Source: VGRF01 sp964460485 (lineage in GTDB: Bacteria; Myxococcota_A; UBA9160; UBA6930). From it: a DNA stretch of 13,407 bases. The position numbers and the translations under genes were made by a program. The notes below the pieces were generated by a model, which worked only from the letters and a program-made list of their open reading frames with translations, searched no databases and was not told the DNA's origin. Where the stretch lies: assembly GCA_964460485.1 (NCBI GenBank), contig CAYWRY010000114.1, positions 1 through 13,407 on the forward strand, in the 5' to 3' direction. How positions within the stretch are numbered: position 1 is the stretch's first letter; every line of letters begins with the position of its first letter. Shown here one piece after another: positions 5,178 through 12,619 of this stretch.

Positions 5178-7893
5178 GCGCGTGCGCCGGGGCATCCGCG
5201 GCGCCGCCGACCACCGCGAGCAAGTCCTGCTGCAGGCGCTCCACGTCGTCGGGGTCGAGCAGGCGCTTCTGCTCCGTGGTCTTCACGTAGAAGCTGTCCG
5301 CTGCCTGGTCGAGCACGGTGGTTGCCTTGGAGACGTAGATCTCGAGGTCGTGGGCCGTGATGGTGCGCGTCAGGTCGTAGAGCAGACCCAACCGGTCGTC
5401 CGCGTTGACGTCGATCACGGTGTAGAAGTCCGACACGTCGTTGCGCACCGCCACCGACGGCGGCGTGTGGGAGACGATGCGCCGCGCGCCGCTCACCGGG
5501 CGCTGCTGCCGTGCGATCAGGTCGGCGACGCGCTGCTCGCCGGCGAGCACGCGCACGAGCGCAGCCTCGAAGCGCGCCCAGCGCTGTGCGCGCACCTCCT
5601 CGTCTCCCTCCGGCGTGCCCACGCGATAGACCTCGAGCGCGAGCCCGTTCTTCGTGGTGTAGACGTGCGAGCCGAGAATGTTCACGCCGGCCGCGGTGAT
5701 GCAGCCCGCGACGTCGGAGTAGAGGCCGTGCTGGTCGCGCGCACACACGATCAGCTCGCTGAAGCCGGCGCGCATGTCGCGCACGGTCTTCGTCACGCGC
5801 TGCTGCTCGGGGTCGAAGGCGAGCAGCGCCAGCGCGTGGCGCGCGATCTGCGGCGGCGTGTGCGAGACGAAGTAGCGCCGCGGCATCATGTCGAAGAAGG
5901 CGTCGATGCGCGCCGCCGCCACGCCGAGGTCCGCGAGCTCCTCGCGCGCCGTCGCCATGCGCTGCTCGATGCGGCCCTCGATCAGCTCGAGCGCCATGTC
6001 CTGGTCCTCGCCGCCCGCTTCCAGGAACTCGGCCGTGCGCTCGAACAGCTCGCGCAGCAGCTCCGCGCGCCACTCCGTCCACGCCGACTTCGAGCTGGCG
6101 CGCATGTCGGCGAAGGTCGCGAGGTAGAGGTTGTGCAGGTTCTCGCGATCGCCGCAGGTGCGCGCGAACTCGACGATCACCTTTGGGTCGGACAGGTCGC
6201 GCCGCTGGGCGACGTGCGACATCAAGAGGTGGTGGCGGATGATGAAGTTCGCGCGCGCAGCGCGCTCTTCCGCGAGGCCGAGGCGCGCCAGGCACTTCTC
6301 GCCGAGCTCGGCGCCGATCGCCGAGTGGTCGCCGCCGTAGCCCTTGCCGATGTCGTGCAGCAGACAACCGAGGTAGACCATCGGCAAGTCCTCGGTCGTG
6401 TGCACGAGCTCGGAGAGGTCCGGGACGAGCGCGGCGTACTTGCCCTGCCACAGCCGACGCAGCTCCTCGACCAGGAAGATCGAGTGCACGTCCACGGTGT
6501 AGGTGTGGTAGACGACGTGCTGCCAGCGGCAGACGATGTGCTCCCACTCCGGCAGGAAGCGCCCGAGCACGCCGGTCTCGTTCATCGCGATCAGGCTGCG
6601 CATGACGCGGCGCGGCGAGGCGAGCACGCGCACCAACGCCGCCGTCGCAGCCGGGTCTGCGCGGAACGCGTCGTCGATCAGGTGTGCGTGCTCGCGCAGC
6701 GTGCGGCGCGCCGCGCGCGACAGCGGCACGTCGTGGTCCTGCGCCACCGCGAAGGCGAGCAAGAGGCGCAGCGGCTTCTCGCGCAGCAGGGCAGCGTGTG
6801 GGATCTCGAGCTCGCTGCCGGCGCGGAAGCCTTCCTCGACGAGCACGCTCGGCGCCGCGGGTTTCGGGCGCACGCGCGCCAGGCATTGCTCGATCACGAT
6901 CTCGGAGTAGGTCTGCACGGCGCGCGCGCAGCGGTAGTACTCGCGCATGAAGCGCTCGACCGGCAGCTCGCCCGACACGAGATCGGGCTCGAAGTCGAGC
7001 TTGCCGGCGAGCGCCTCTTGCAGCTCGAAGCTCATTCGGTCGGTCTTGCGCTTGGTGTGCAGGTGCAGCGCGTTGCGCACGCGCCACAGGAACTCGAGCG
7101 CGCTCTGGTACTCGCGCAGCTCGCTCTCGGTGAGGAAGCCCACGTAGAGCAGGTCCGGCAGGTCGCGGAAGTCCCGCTCGCAGGCGCGCGCCACCCAGTA
7201 GGCGGTGTGGTAGTCGCGCAGCCCGCCCGCCCCCTCTTTGAGATTCGGCTGCAGCAGGTACAGCGACTCGCCCATCCGCACGTGGCGCTCGCGCATCGCC
7301 GCGAGCTGGCGCTCGGCGAAGTCACCGAGCGCGGGAATCGCTTGCTCGCGCACCGCGCGCATCAGCTCGTGGAAGAGCGTGGCGTCGCCGGCGAGGAAGC
7401 GCGCCGCGAGCAACGCCGTCTGCGTGGTTACGTCCGTCTGCGCCAGCGCCACCGAGTCGCTCGCCGTGCGCACGGCCGCTCCCACCTGGAAGCCCGCGTC
7501 CCAGAGCGCGGTCTGCACGGTCTGCGCAATGTCGGCGGAGAGATCCTCCGCGCCGTCGTCCTCCAGCACCAGCAGGTCGACGTCCGAGGCGATCGACATC
7601 TCGCGCCGCGCGTATCCGCCCACCGCCACCAGCGCCACGCGCGCGCCGGTGGCGCCGCGGCGCGAGTAGTGCAGCTGGGCGGCGACGTCGTACAGGCGGC
7701 GGACCAGGCGATCGAGTCCGTCGGAGTTCGCCGCGTTCACGGCGGCGCCCGACGCGCCGTTCGCCTGGAGCTCGGCGAGATGGGAGCGCAGCGCCGCCGC
7801 GTATCTCTTCGCCCCGGCGGAGAGCGCAGGGCCCCTCGCCTCCTCGCCGGGCCGCGCGATGCCGACGAAGTCGTCGATCTCCGGCGCGCTCAT
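5170..7893 (-). CDS. glnD: Bifunctional [PII] uridylyltransferase / uridylyl-removing enzyme
   Basis: A 907-residue GlnD (E. coli protein about 890). It senses glutamine, attaches UMP to PII proteins when nitrogen is scarce and removes it when glutamine is high. All four modules are visible. The nucleotidyltransferase has VGGYARREMSIASDVDLLVL, with the metal-binding pair D104/D106. A helical linker domain follows. The HD phosphohydrolase domain has LLHDIGKGYGGDHSAIGAE with H513/D514, responsible for de-uridylylation. Two C-terminal ACT domains span about 705-780 (ARDQHGLYSDVAGCI) and 819-897 (DRLGLLYDLTRTI) and bind glutamine. The ATG at 7893 overlaps the amidase stop as ATGA. The same frame stays open upstream through mutS, but that is only the effect of high GC. 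No glnB or glnA is in the window. Confidence 0.96.
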   Translation of the reverse strand: MSAPEIDDFVGIARPGEEARGPALSAGAKRYAAALRSHLAELQANGASGAAVNAANSDGLDRLVRRLYDVAAQLHYSRRGATGARVALVAVGGYARREMSIASDVDLLVLEDDGAEDLSADIAQTVQTALWDAGFQVGAAVRTASDSVALAQTDVTTQTALLAARFLAGDATLFHELMRAVREQAIPALGDFAERQLAAMRERHVRMGESLYLLQPNLKEGAGGLRDYHTAYWVARACERDFRDLPDLLYVGFLTESELREYQSALEFLWRVRNALHLHTKRKTDRMSFELQEALAGKLDFEPDLVSGELPVERFMREYYRCARAVQTYSEIVIEQCLARVRPKPAAPSVLVEEGFRAGSELEIPHAALLREKPLRLLLAFAVAQDHDVPLSRAARRTLREHAHLIDDAFRADPAATAALVRVLASPRRVMRSLIAMNETGVLGRFLPEWEHIVCRWQHVVYHTYTVDVHSIFLVEELRRLWQGKYAALVPDLSELVHTTEDLPMVYLGCLLHDIGKGYGGDHSAIGAELGEKCLARLGLAEERAARANFIIRHHLLMSHVAQRRDLSDPKVIVEFARTCGDRENLHNLYLATFADMRASSKSAWTEWRAELLRELFERTAEFLEAGGEDQDMALELIEGRIEQRMATAREELADLGVAAARIDAFFDMMPRRYFVSHTPPQIARHALALLAFDPEQQRVTKTVRDMRAGFSELIVCARDQHGLYSDVAGCITAAGVNILGSHVYTTKNGLALEVYRVGTPEGDEEVRAQRWARFEAALVRVLAGEQRVADLIARQQRPVSGARRIVSHTPPSVAVRNDVSDFYTVIDVNADDRLGLLYDLTRTITAHDLEIYVSKATTVLDQAADSFYVKTTEQKRLLDPDDVERLQQDLLAVVGGAADAPAHAHG

Positions 7894-9128
7894 CGCCACG
7901 ACCCCGCGAGCTGCTCCGCGCGCTCGCGCCGGAAACGCGCGAGGCCGCGCGCGATCTGTTCGGCGATCACGTCGCGGTAGAGCGGGCTGCGCAGCCGCGA
8001 CGCCTCGACCGGATTGGAGAGGAAGCCGATCTCCACCAGCACGGCCGGCGCGCTCGACAGGAACAGCACGTGGAAGGGCCCTCGCTTCACGCCCAAGTCG
8101 TCCACCGAGCCGTAGGCCTCGCGCACGCCTCCCACCACCTCGCGATGGAGCGAGCGCGCGAGCAGAGCGGAGCGGCCGCCGACCTCGGAGATCTTGAAGC
8201 CCGCGAGCACGCGCTGGAGCTCGTCGAGCTGCGCCGGGTCGACGCCGCTCTCGCGCGCGGCCACGCGCAGCGCGTGGCGCTCGTGATTGGCGTCCAAGTA
8301 GTAAGTCTCGATGCCGCGCACGCGCGGGCGCGGCGCGGCGTTCACGTGGATCGACACGAACACGTCGCCGCTCGCGCCCTCCGCGAACGCGGTGCGCTCC
8401 TCGAGCGAGAGCGTGCGATCGCCGTCGCGCGTGAGCTGCACGTCGAAGCCACGCGCCTCGAGCCGCTGCTTCGCGTTCTTCGCCACCGCGAGCGTGATGT
8501 CCTTCTCGCGCAGTCCGCGCGGACCGAGCGTGCCGGGGTCGTCGCCACCGTGACCGGGGTCGAGCACGACCAGCAGCTTGCGCTCGGCGACGCGCGGCGG
8601 GCCCAGCGACACCGCGGGCGGCTCGGCCGTAGCGCCTGGGTGCAGCTCGCTCGCGGCGAGCGCGTCCGCGGGGCTCGCCTCCGCCGACGGCGCGCGCGGC
8701 CCGAACACGTCGACGACGATGCGATCGGGACCGCTGAGCGCGAACACGCGATGCCGCTCGTAGCGCGCGAGGTCGATGACCACGCGCGCGGCGCCGCTCT
8801 CGAACTGGCCCAGGCGAATCGCCGCCAGGAGTCCGTCCTCCACCGGCTTCGGCGCGTCCCAGTCGTGGCCGACCCAGACGCCGGGCAGGTCGAAGTAGAG
8901 GCGCTCGGGACGGCCTGCCGCCGCGTCCGCGGGGAGCCGCTGCGCTTGGGCGGCGACGGGAGCGGAGAGCTCGATCACCACGCGCGTGTAGCCGGGATAC
9001 GACCAGTGCCGCACCCCGTGCACCTTCGTGCGATCCGCGTGGAGGTCGGGGCTCGCCTCCTGCGCGCGCGCCGGGGTGCTCGGCAGCGCCAGCAACACCG
9101 CCGCGCACGCAGCCGCTCCGCGCCTCAC
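7890..9128 (-). CDS. N-acetylmuramoyl-L-alanine amidase with AMIN domain (AmiB/AmiC-like)
   Basis: A 412-residue exported zinc amidase that would cut the amide bond between MurNAc and the stem peptide, typically at division septa. Residues 1-22 form a signal peptide (hydrophobic stretch, then ARA). About 33-145 is an AMIN domain (YTRVVIELS, IVVDVFGP), used for localisation. After an Ala/Pro-rich linker, the amidase_3 domain runs from about 185 to 400. Its expected zinc ligands are H193 in LDPGHGG, E208 in REKDITLA and H261 in FVSIHVNA; the catalytic glutamate is E366 in LVEIGFLSN. The segment at about 287-330 (SGVDPAQLDELQRV, FKISEVGGRSALL) resembles the regulatory helical insertion of EnvC/NlpD-controlled amidases. 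That regulation is inferred; no activator is nearby. The GTG start overlaps the mutS stop (GTGA), with GAGGG nine bases upstream. Confidence 0.93.
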   Translation of the reverse strand: MRRGAAACAAVLLALPSTPARAQEASPDLHADRTKVHGVRHWSYPGYTRVVIELSAPVAAQAQRLPADAAAGRPERLYFDLPGVWVGHDWDAPKPVEDGLLAAIRLGQFESGAARVVIDLARYERHRVFALSGPDRIVVDVFGPRAPSAEASPADALAASELHPGATAEPPAVSLGPPRVAERKLLVVLDPGHGGDDPGTLGPRGLREKDITLAVAKNAKQRLEARGFDVQLTRDGDRTLSLEERTAFAEGASGDVFVSIHVNAAPRPRVRGIETYYLDANHERHALRVAARESGVDPAQLDELQRVLAGFKISEVGGRSALLARSLHREVVGGVREAYGSVDDLGVKRGPFHVLFLSSAPAVLVEIGFLSNPVEASRLRSPLYRDVIAEQIARGLARFRRERAEQLAGSWR

Positions 9129-11800
9129 GACGCGCCACCCTCGTCCGCTCCGGAGAAAGTGCGCTTCCAGCGCTCGAGCAGCGCGAGCGCATCCAGCGGC
9201 GTCGTGCGCAGCGGGTCGAGCGCGCGCAGCTCGGCGAGCACGGCGTCCTCCGCTGGTTCGCGCGCGGGCGCGGTGGCGAACAGCGAGAGCTGCGGCGAAG
9301 GGTCGCCGTTCTCCGGAGCGGCCAGCCGGGGTCGCCCGCGCGCGTCGAGCTCACCCGCTTCGAGCTGCGCGAGCAGCTGCCGCGCGCGGGCGATCACCAG
9401 CGCGGGCAGGCCCGCGAGCTTCGCCACCTCGATCCCGTACGAGCGGCTCGCGGGGCCGGCAACCAGCCGGCGCAGGAACATCACCTCGCCGTTCACCTCG
9501 CGCGCCTCGAAGTGAGCGTTCGCGACCGCGGACTTCGCGAGCGCGAGATCCGCGAGCTCGTGGTAGTGCGTCGCGAACAGCGTGCGCGCGCCGAGGCCCG
9601 GCGCGTCGTGCAGATGCTCGGCCACGGCCCACGCGATCGAGAGCCCGTCGAAGGTGCTCGTGCCGCGGCCGATCTCGTCGAGGATCACGAGGCTGCGCCG
9701 CGTCGCCTCACCGAGGATCTCCGCGGTTTCGCGCATCTCGACCATGAAGGTCGACTGGCCTCGCGCGAGGCGGTCGGTGGCGCCGACGCGCGTGAAGATG
9801 CGGTCGACCACGCCCAGCCTCGCGCTCGCGGCGGGCACGAAGCTGCCGATCTGCGCCAGCAGGACGATCAGCGCGACCTGGCGCAGGTACGTGCTCTTGC
9901 CCGACATGTTGGGGCCGGTGAGCAGCAGGATGCGCGTCGCCGCGGGATCGAGGTGTGTGTCGTTCGCGACGAACGAGCCGCCCTCGCGCTGGAGCACGCG
10001 CTCGACCACGGGGTGCCGCCCGCCGCGAATCTCGAGCTCGCCGCCGTCCGTCAGGTCGGGCCGCGTCCAGCCGTCCCGCCGCGCCACCTCGGCGAGGGCC
10101 TGGAGCGCGTCGAGGCCGGCGACGGCCTCCGCCGCCGCGCGGATGCGCGGCGCCTCGGCGAGCGCCGCCTGGCGCACCTGCTCGAACACGTCGCGCTCGA
10201 GCGCGGCGGCGCGGTCGTTGGCGCCGACCACTTGCGCCTCCATCTCGCGCAGCTCGCGCGTCGTGAAGCGTTCAGCGCTGGCGAGGGTCTGCTTGCGCTC
10301 GTAGTCCGCGGGCACCCGTGCGAGCTGGCTCTTGCTCACCTCGAGCGCGTACCCGAACACCGGCTGGTAGCGAACCTTCAGGGTCGGGATGCCGCTGCGC
10401 TCGCGCTCGCGCGCCTCGAGGCCCGCGATCCACTCGCGCCCCTTGTGCGCCGCCTCGCGCAGCGCATCGAGCTCCGGCCGGAATCCGGGCCGGATGAACC
10501 CCGTCTCGCCGGCGCCACGCGAGCCGCGCGGCAACGGGCGCGGCTCGTCGACGAGCGCGTCGCGCAGCAGCTGCACGAGCGCCGGGAGCGGCTCGGGCAG
10601 CGGCAGCGCCTCCGGCGCGGGCTCGGGCAGCAGCTCGGGGCCACGCGGCGCGAGCGCCGCGCGAACGTCGGGCAGCGCGGCGAGGGAGGCGCGCAGCTGG
10701 GCGAGGTCGCGGGGTTCCGCGCTCGGGCGGGCGCACTTCGCGAGCTGGCGCTCGAGGTCGCGCACCGCCGCGAGTGCGGTGCGCAGCCGCCCGCGCGCGC
10801 GGTCGCGCTCGGCGAGCCAGGCGACCGCCGCTTGCCGCTCGCGGATCGCGTCCGTCGCGAGCAGCGGATACGCGAGCCAGTGGGCCAACCGCCGTGCGCC
10901 CAGCGCAGTCACGGTCTCGTCGATGCGCTCGATCAGCGTGCCACGCCGCGAGCGATCCTCCGCGCTCTCGAACAGCTCGAGGTTCCGGCGCGTGGCCGCG
11001 TCGAGGATCATCGCGTCGCCGAGCGCGTAGCGGCGCAGGCGCGGCGCGAGCTTCGCGGCCGCCGGCTGGTGCGCGGCGAGATAGGCGAGCACGCCGCAAG
11101 CGGCGGCGAGGTCGGCGCCGGGCGGCTCGCCGGCGAGCGGCGCAGGCAGCGCCGTGGCCCCGAGGTCGCTGGCAGCGGCGCGCGACACGACGAGCTGCGG
11201 CAAGCGCGCGCGGAGCGCCCGAACGTGGGCTTCGGGAGCGTCGGCGGCGACCACGCACTCGCGCGGGGCAATGCGCTCGAGCTCGTCGAGCAGCGGCTTC
11301 GGCAGCGCGCCGCCCGCGAGCGGCGCGCGCGTCGCGCGGAAGTGGCCCGTGGAGGCGTCGAGCGCCGCGAGACCGGCCTCGCCGTCCGCCACGGCCAGGG
11401 CGGCGAGCGCCACCTCGCGCGCAGCCGGCAAGCCTTGCGGGTCGCCCACCAGGCCCGGGGTGATCACCTCGATCACTTCGCGGCGCACGAGCCGCCGTCC
11501 GCCGACGTTGCGCGGGTCCTCCACCTGCTCGCAGATCGCGACGCGATGACCCTTCTCGCTGAGCCGCTTCACGTAGCCATCGGCCGCATGCACGGGCACG
11601 CCGCACATGGGGATCGGATCGGGCTTGTCCTTGTCGCGGCTGGTGAGCGTCACCTCGAGCAGCGGTGCCGCCTTCACGGCGTCTTCGAAGAACAGCTCGT
11701 AGAAGTCGCCCATCCGGAAGAACAGGAAGGCGTCCGGATGCTGCGCCTTGAGTGCCAGGTACTGGCGCACCATCGGCGTCTCGCGTGCCGGCGTGCTCAT
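9125..11800 (-). CDS. mutS: DNA mismatch repair protein MutS
   Basis: An 891-residue MutS, normal length for MutS1. It recognises base mismatches and small loops and, with MutL, starts strand-specific repair. The N-terminal mismatch-binding domain carries GDFYELF with the Phe-X-Glu pair at F33/E35. Middle domains contain RRGTLIERIDETVT and the long lever/clamp region (PTLKVRYQPVFGYALEVS). The ATPase domain has Walker A GPNMSGKST near residue 629, Walker B LVILDEIGRGTST near 702, and ATHYHEL. Near the C-terminus QLSLF (837-841) fits the sliding-clamp binding consensus, and a helical dimerisation segment follows. The ATG at 11800 overlaps the preceding stop as ATGA and gives the usual N-terminus; M10 is a less likely alternative. 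No clear Shine-Dalgarno site is present, suggesting coupled translation. No mutL is in the window. Confidence 0.97.
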   Translation of the reverse strand: MSTPARETPMVRQYLALKAQHPDAFLFFRMGDFYELFFEDAVKAAPLLEVTLTSRDKDKPDPIPMCGVPVHAADGYVKRLSEKGHRVAICEQVEDPRNVGGRRLVRREVIEVITPGLVGDPQGLPAAREVALAALAVADGEAGLAALDASTGHFRATRAPLAGGALPKPLLDELERIAPRECVVAADAPEAHVRALRARLPQLVVSRAAASDLGATALPAPLAGEPPGADLAAACGVLAYLAAHQPAAAKLAPRLRRYALGDAMILDAATRRNLELFESAEDRSRRGTLIERIDETVTALGARRLAHWLAYPLLATDAIRERQAAVAWLAERDRARGRLRTALAAVRDLERQLAKCARPSAEPRDLAQLRASLAALPDVRAALAPRGPELLPEPAPEALPLPEPLPALVQLLRDALVDEPRPLPRGSRGAGETGFIRPGFRPELDALREAAHKGREWIAGLEARERERSGIPTLKVRYQPVFGYALEVSKSQLARVPADYERKQTLASAERFTTRELREMEAQVVGANDRAAALERDVFEQVRQAALAEAPRIRAAAEAVAGLDALQALAEVARRDGWTRPDLTDGGELEIRGGRHPVVERVLQREGGSFVANDTHLDPAATRILLLTGPNMSGKSTYLRQVALIVLLAQIGSFVPAASARLGVVDRIFTRVGATDRLARGQSTFMVEMRETAEILGEATRRSLVILDEIGRGTSTFDGLSIAWAVAEHLHDAPGLGARTLFATHYHELADLALAKSAVANAHFEAREVNGEVMFLRRLVAGPASRSYGIEVAKLAGLPALVIARARQLLAQLEAGELDARGRPRLAAPENGDPSPQLSLFATAPAREPAEDAVLAELRALDPLRTTPLDALALLERWKRTFSGADEGGAS

Positions 11801-12135
11801 GGGGCGCCGCGTACCGGCGGCGGGCCGTCGCCCGCCGCGATCGCCGGAGCCGCCGCGCGCAGCTGGGCGAGCTCCGCCTCGAGCTGCTTCGCGCGCTTCT
11901 CGGAGCGGCGCGCGGCGAGGCTCTTGCGCCCGAGCTGAAAGAGCAGCCCCGCGCTGGCGGCGAATGCACCGAGGAAGAAGGCGGCTGCGATCACCAGCCA
12001 GAGCGGCTGATAGAACGCGCGCGCGAACGGGAGATCGACCTGCACCTCGCGCGTGTTTCCGAAGACGAAGGCTGCCGCCACGGCGAGCGTCGCGAGCAGC
12101 AGAACCATCACCACGAACCAACGCAGCTGTCGCAT
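11797..12135 (-). CDS. LapA-domain (DUF1049-like) small inner-membrane protein
   Basis: A 112-residue protein with two hydrophobic segments (about residues 6-25 and 44-67). Between them is the short motif NTREVQVDLPFA, a hallmark of the lipopolysaccharide-assembly protein A domain family. A basic, heptad-like helix (about 70-95; RRSEKRAKQLEAELAQL) follows, probably cytoplasmic coiled coil, then a Pro/Gly-rich tail. In E. coli LapA works with LapB in controlling LPS synthesis; no lapB is visible here, so the same role is only inferred. Proteins of this family follow ihfB in several proteobacteria, which fits the position. The ATG at 12135 is preferred because of the G-rich site upstream; a GTG at 12144 would add three residues. 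The stop overlaps the mutS start as ATGA. Confidence 0.8.
   Translation of the reverse strand: MRQLRWFVVMVLLLATLAVAAAFVFGNTREVQVDLPFARAFYQPLWLVIAAAFFLGAFAASAGLLFQLGRKSLAARRSEKRAKQLEAELAQLRAAAPAIAAGDGPPPVRGAP
11817..11838 (-). promoter_or_regulatory. Perfect 9-bp hairpin in the lapA-like 3' end, upstream of mutS
   Basis: GCGGCGGGC at 11817-11825 pairs exactly with GCCCGCCGC at 11830-11838 around a CGTC loop. It lies within the last codons of the lapA-like gene, 16 bases upstream of the mutS ATG. The bases directly before that ATG carry no convincing Shine-Dalgarno site. A stem of this size is expected by chance about once in a window of this length and composition, so its placement rather than its size makes it notable. 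Confidence 0.35.
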
Positions 12136-12259
12136 GGCTCTCACCCCCCGCCACGCTGCGCGGTAGCCGAATCCCGGACCGGATGCCCCGGGAACGGATC
12201 AGCGTCGGCGCGCAGCGCCGCCCGCTGCATCCGCGCCTTCGCCTCCCGCGACCACCGTC
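12136..12259. other. Intergenic gap between ihfB and the lapA-like gene
   Basis: The gap of 124 bp carries no recognisable gene, strong terminator or clear -35/-10 pair. A run of six G on the minus strand (12144-12149), followed by TGAGAGCC, lies just before the ATG at 12135 and can serve as the ribosome-binding site. A short GGCGC/GCGCC stem is present but unremarkable for this composition. If the lapA-like gene has its own promoter, it would sit here. Confidence 0.4.
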
Positions 12260-12559
12260 TTATCCCTTCGACGAGACCGGCGCCTCGTCGACCTTCTCCT
12301 TCAGCTCCTTGCCCACCTTGAAGAACGGCGTGCGCTTCGCCGGGATGTGCACCTCGTCGCCGGTCTTCGGATTCCGGCCTTCGCGCGCTTCGCGCACCTT
12401 CACCTGGAAGCTGCCGAACCCGCGAATCTCGATGCGCTCACCGCGCTTTAGCGCGTCGGTCATCGACTCGAAGATCGTGTTCACCACGATCTCGGTGTCC
12501 TTCTTCGAGATGTGCGGCATCAGCTCCGCGACCTTCTCGATGAGCCCGCTCTTCGTCAT
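12260..12559 (-). CDS. ihfB: Integration host factor beta subunit / HU-family DNA-bending protein
   Basis: A 99-residue nucleoid protein of the HU/IHF fold that would dimerise and bend DNA by inserting a proline into the minor groove. The family signature is clear: IEIRGFGSF at about 43-51, followed by the beta-arm GRNPKTG with R62-N63-P64, where P64 is the intercalating proline. FFKVGKELKEK follows at about 79-89. IHF-beta is usually about 94 residues; here a short DEAPVSSKG tail is added. Position right after rpsA and the RxGRNPKTG arm favour IHF-beta over HU, but the two are close and no alpha subunit is in view. The ATG at 12559 is chosen because GGAGAG lies at proper distance; a GTG at 12574 would add five residues. 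The stop is TAA. Confidence 0.9.
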   Translation of the reverse strand: MTKSGLIEKVAELMPHISKKDTEIVVNTIFESMTDALKRGERIEIRGFGSFQVKVREAREGRNPKTGDEVHIPAKRTPFFKVGKELKEKVDEAPVSSKG

Positions 12560-12566
12560 GTCTCGA

Positions 12567-12572
12567 CTCTCC
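12567..12572 (-). promoter_or_regulatory. Ribosome-binding site deciding the ihfB start
   Basis: GGAGAG on the minus strand lies before the ATG at 12559, with 9 bases between GGAG and the start codon. It supports that ATG over the in-frame GTG at 12574, which overlaps this site and directly abuts the hairpin. Confidence 0.6.
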
Positions 12573-12574
12573 AC

Positions 12575-12602
12575 GTGGGCCGGGGCCCGCGCCCCGGCCC
12601 AC
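12575..12602 (-). promoter_or_regulatory. Perfect 12-bp GC hairpin between rpsA and ihfB
   Basis: GTGGGCCGGGGC at 12575-12586 is exactly complementary to GCCCCGGCCCAC at 12591-12602, with a 4-base loop (CCGC). It begins 17 bp after the rpsA stop and ends immediately before the purine-rich ribosome-binding region of ihfB. There is no T-run on either side, so it is not a canonical intrinsic terminator. Possible roles are a weak or Rho-assisted terminator, an RNA-processing or stability element protecting the rpsA 3' end, or a structure that tunes ihfB output relative to S1. The structure is directly visible; its role is inference. Confidence 0.6.
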
Positions 12603-12619
12603 TGGAATTGGGTCCCGAA

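Noticed and set aside
4600..7980. Very long plus-strand open frame opposite glnD (over 1,100 codons)
   Set aside because: GlnD on the minus strand has all its domains and motifs. At this GC content the opposite strand in the matching codon phase rarely meets stops. Its translation is Arg/Ala/His-rich without any family motif.
9170..9190. GCGCTCG/CGAGCGC inverted repeat near the end of mutS
   Set aside because: A 7-bp stem made of words that are frequent throughout this genome (GCGC, CGAGC); it is 42 bases from the amidase start and not clearly linked to it.
7894..9354. Upstream extension of the glnD frame across the amidase gene
   Set aside because: The amidase in its own frame has signal peptide, AMIN and all zinc ligands; GlnD begins normally at 7893 with an ATGA overlap.
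9512..11938. Long plus-strand open frame opposite mutS (about 800 codons)
   Set aside because: It is the complement of clear MutS codons; composition is low-complexity Arg/Ala/Glu and shows no domain.
11801..12154. Upstream extension of the mutS frame over the lapA-like gene
   Set aside because: The start at 11800 gives the usual MutS N-terminus, and the added residues are shadow sequence of the lapA-like gene.
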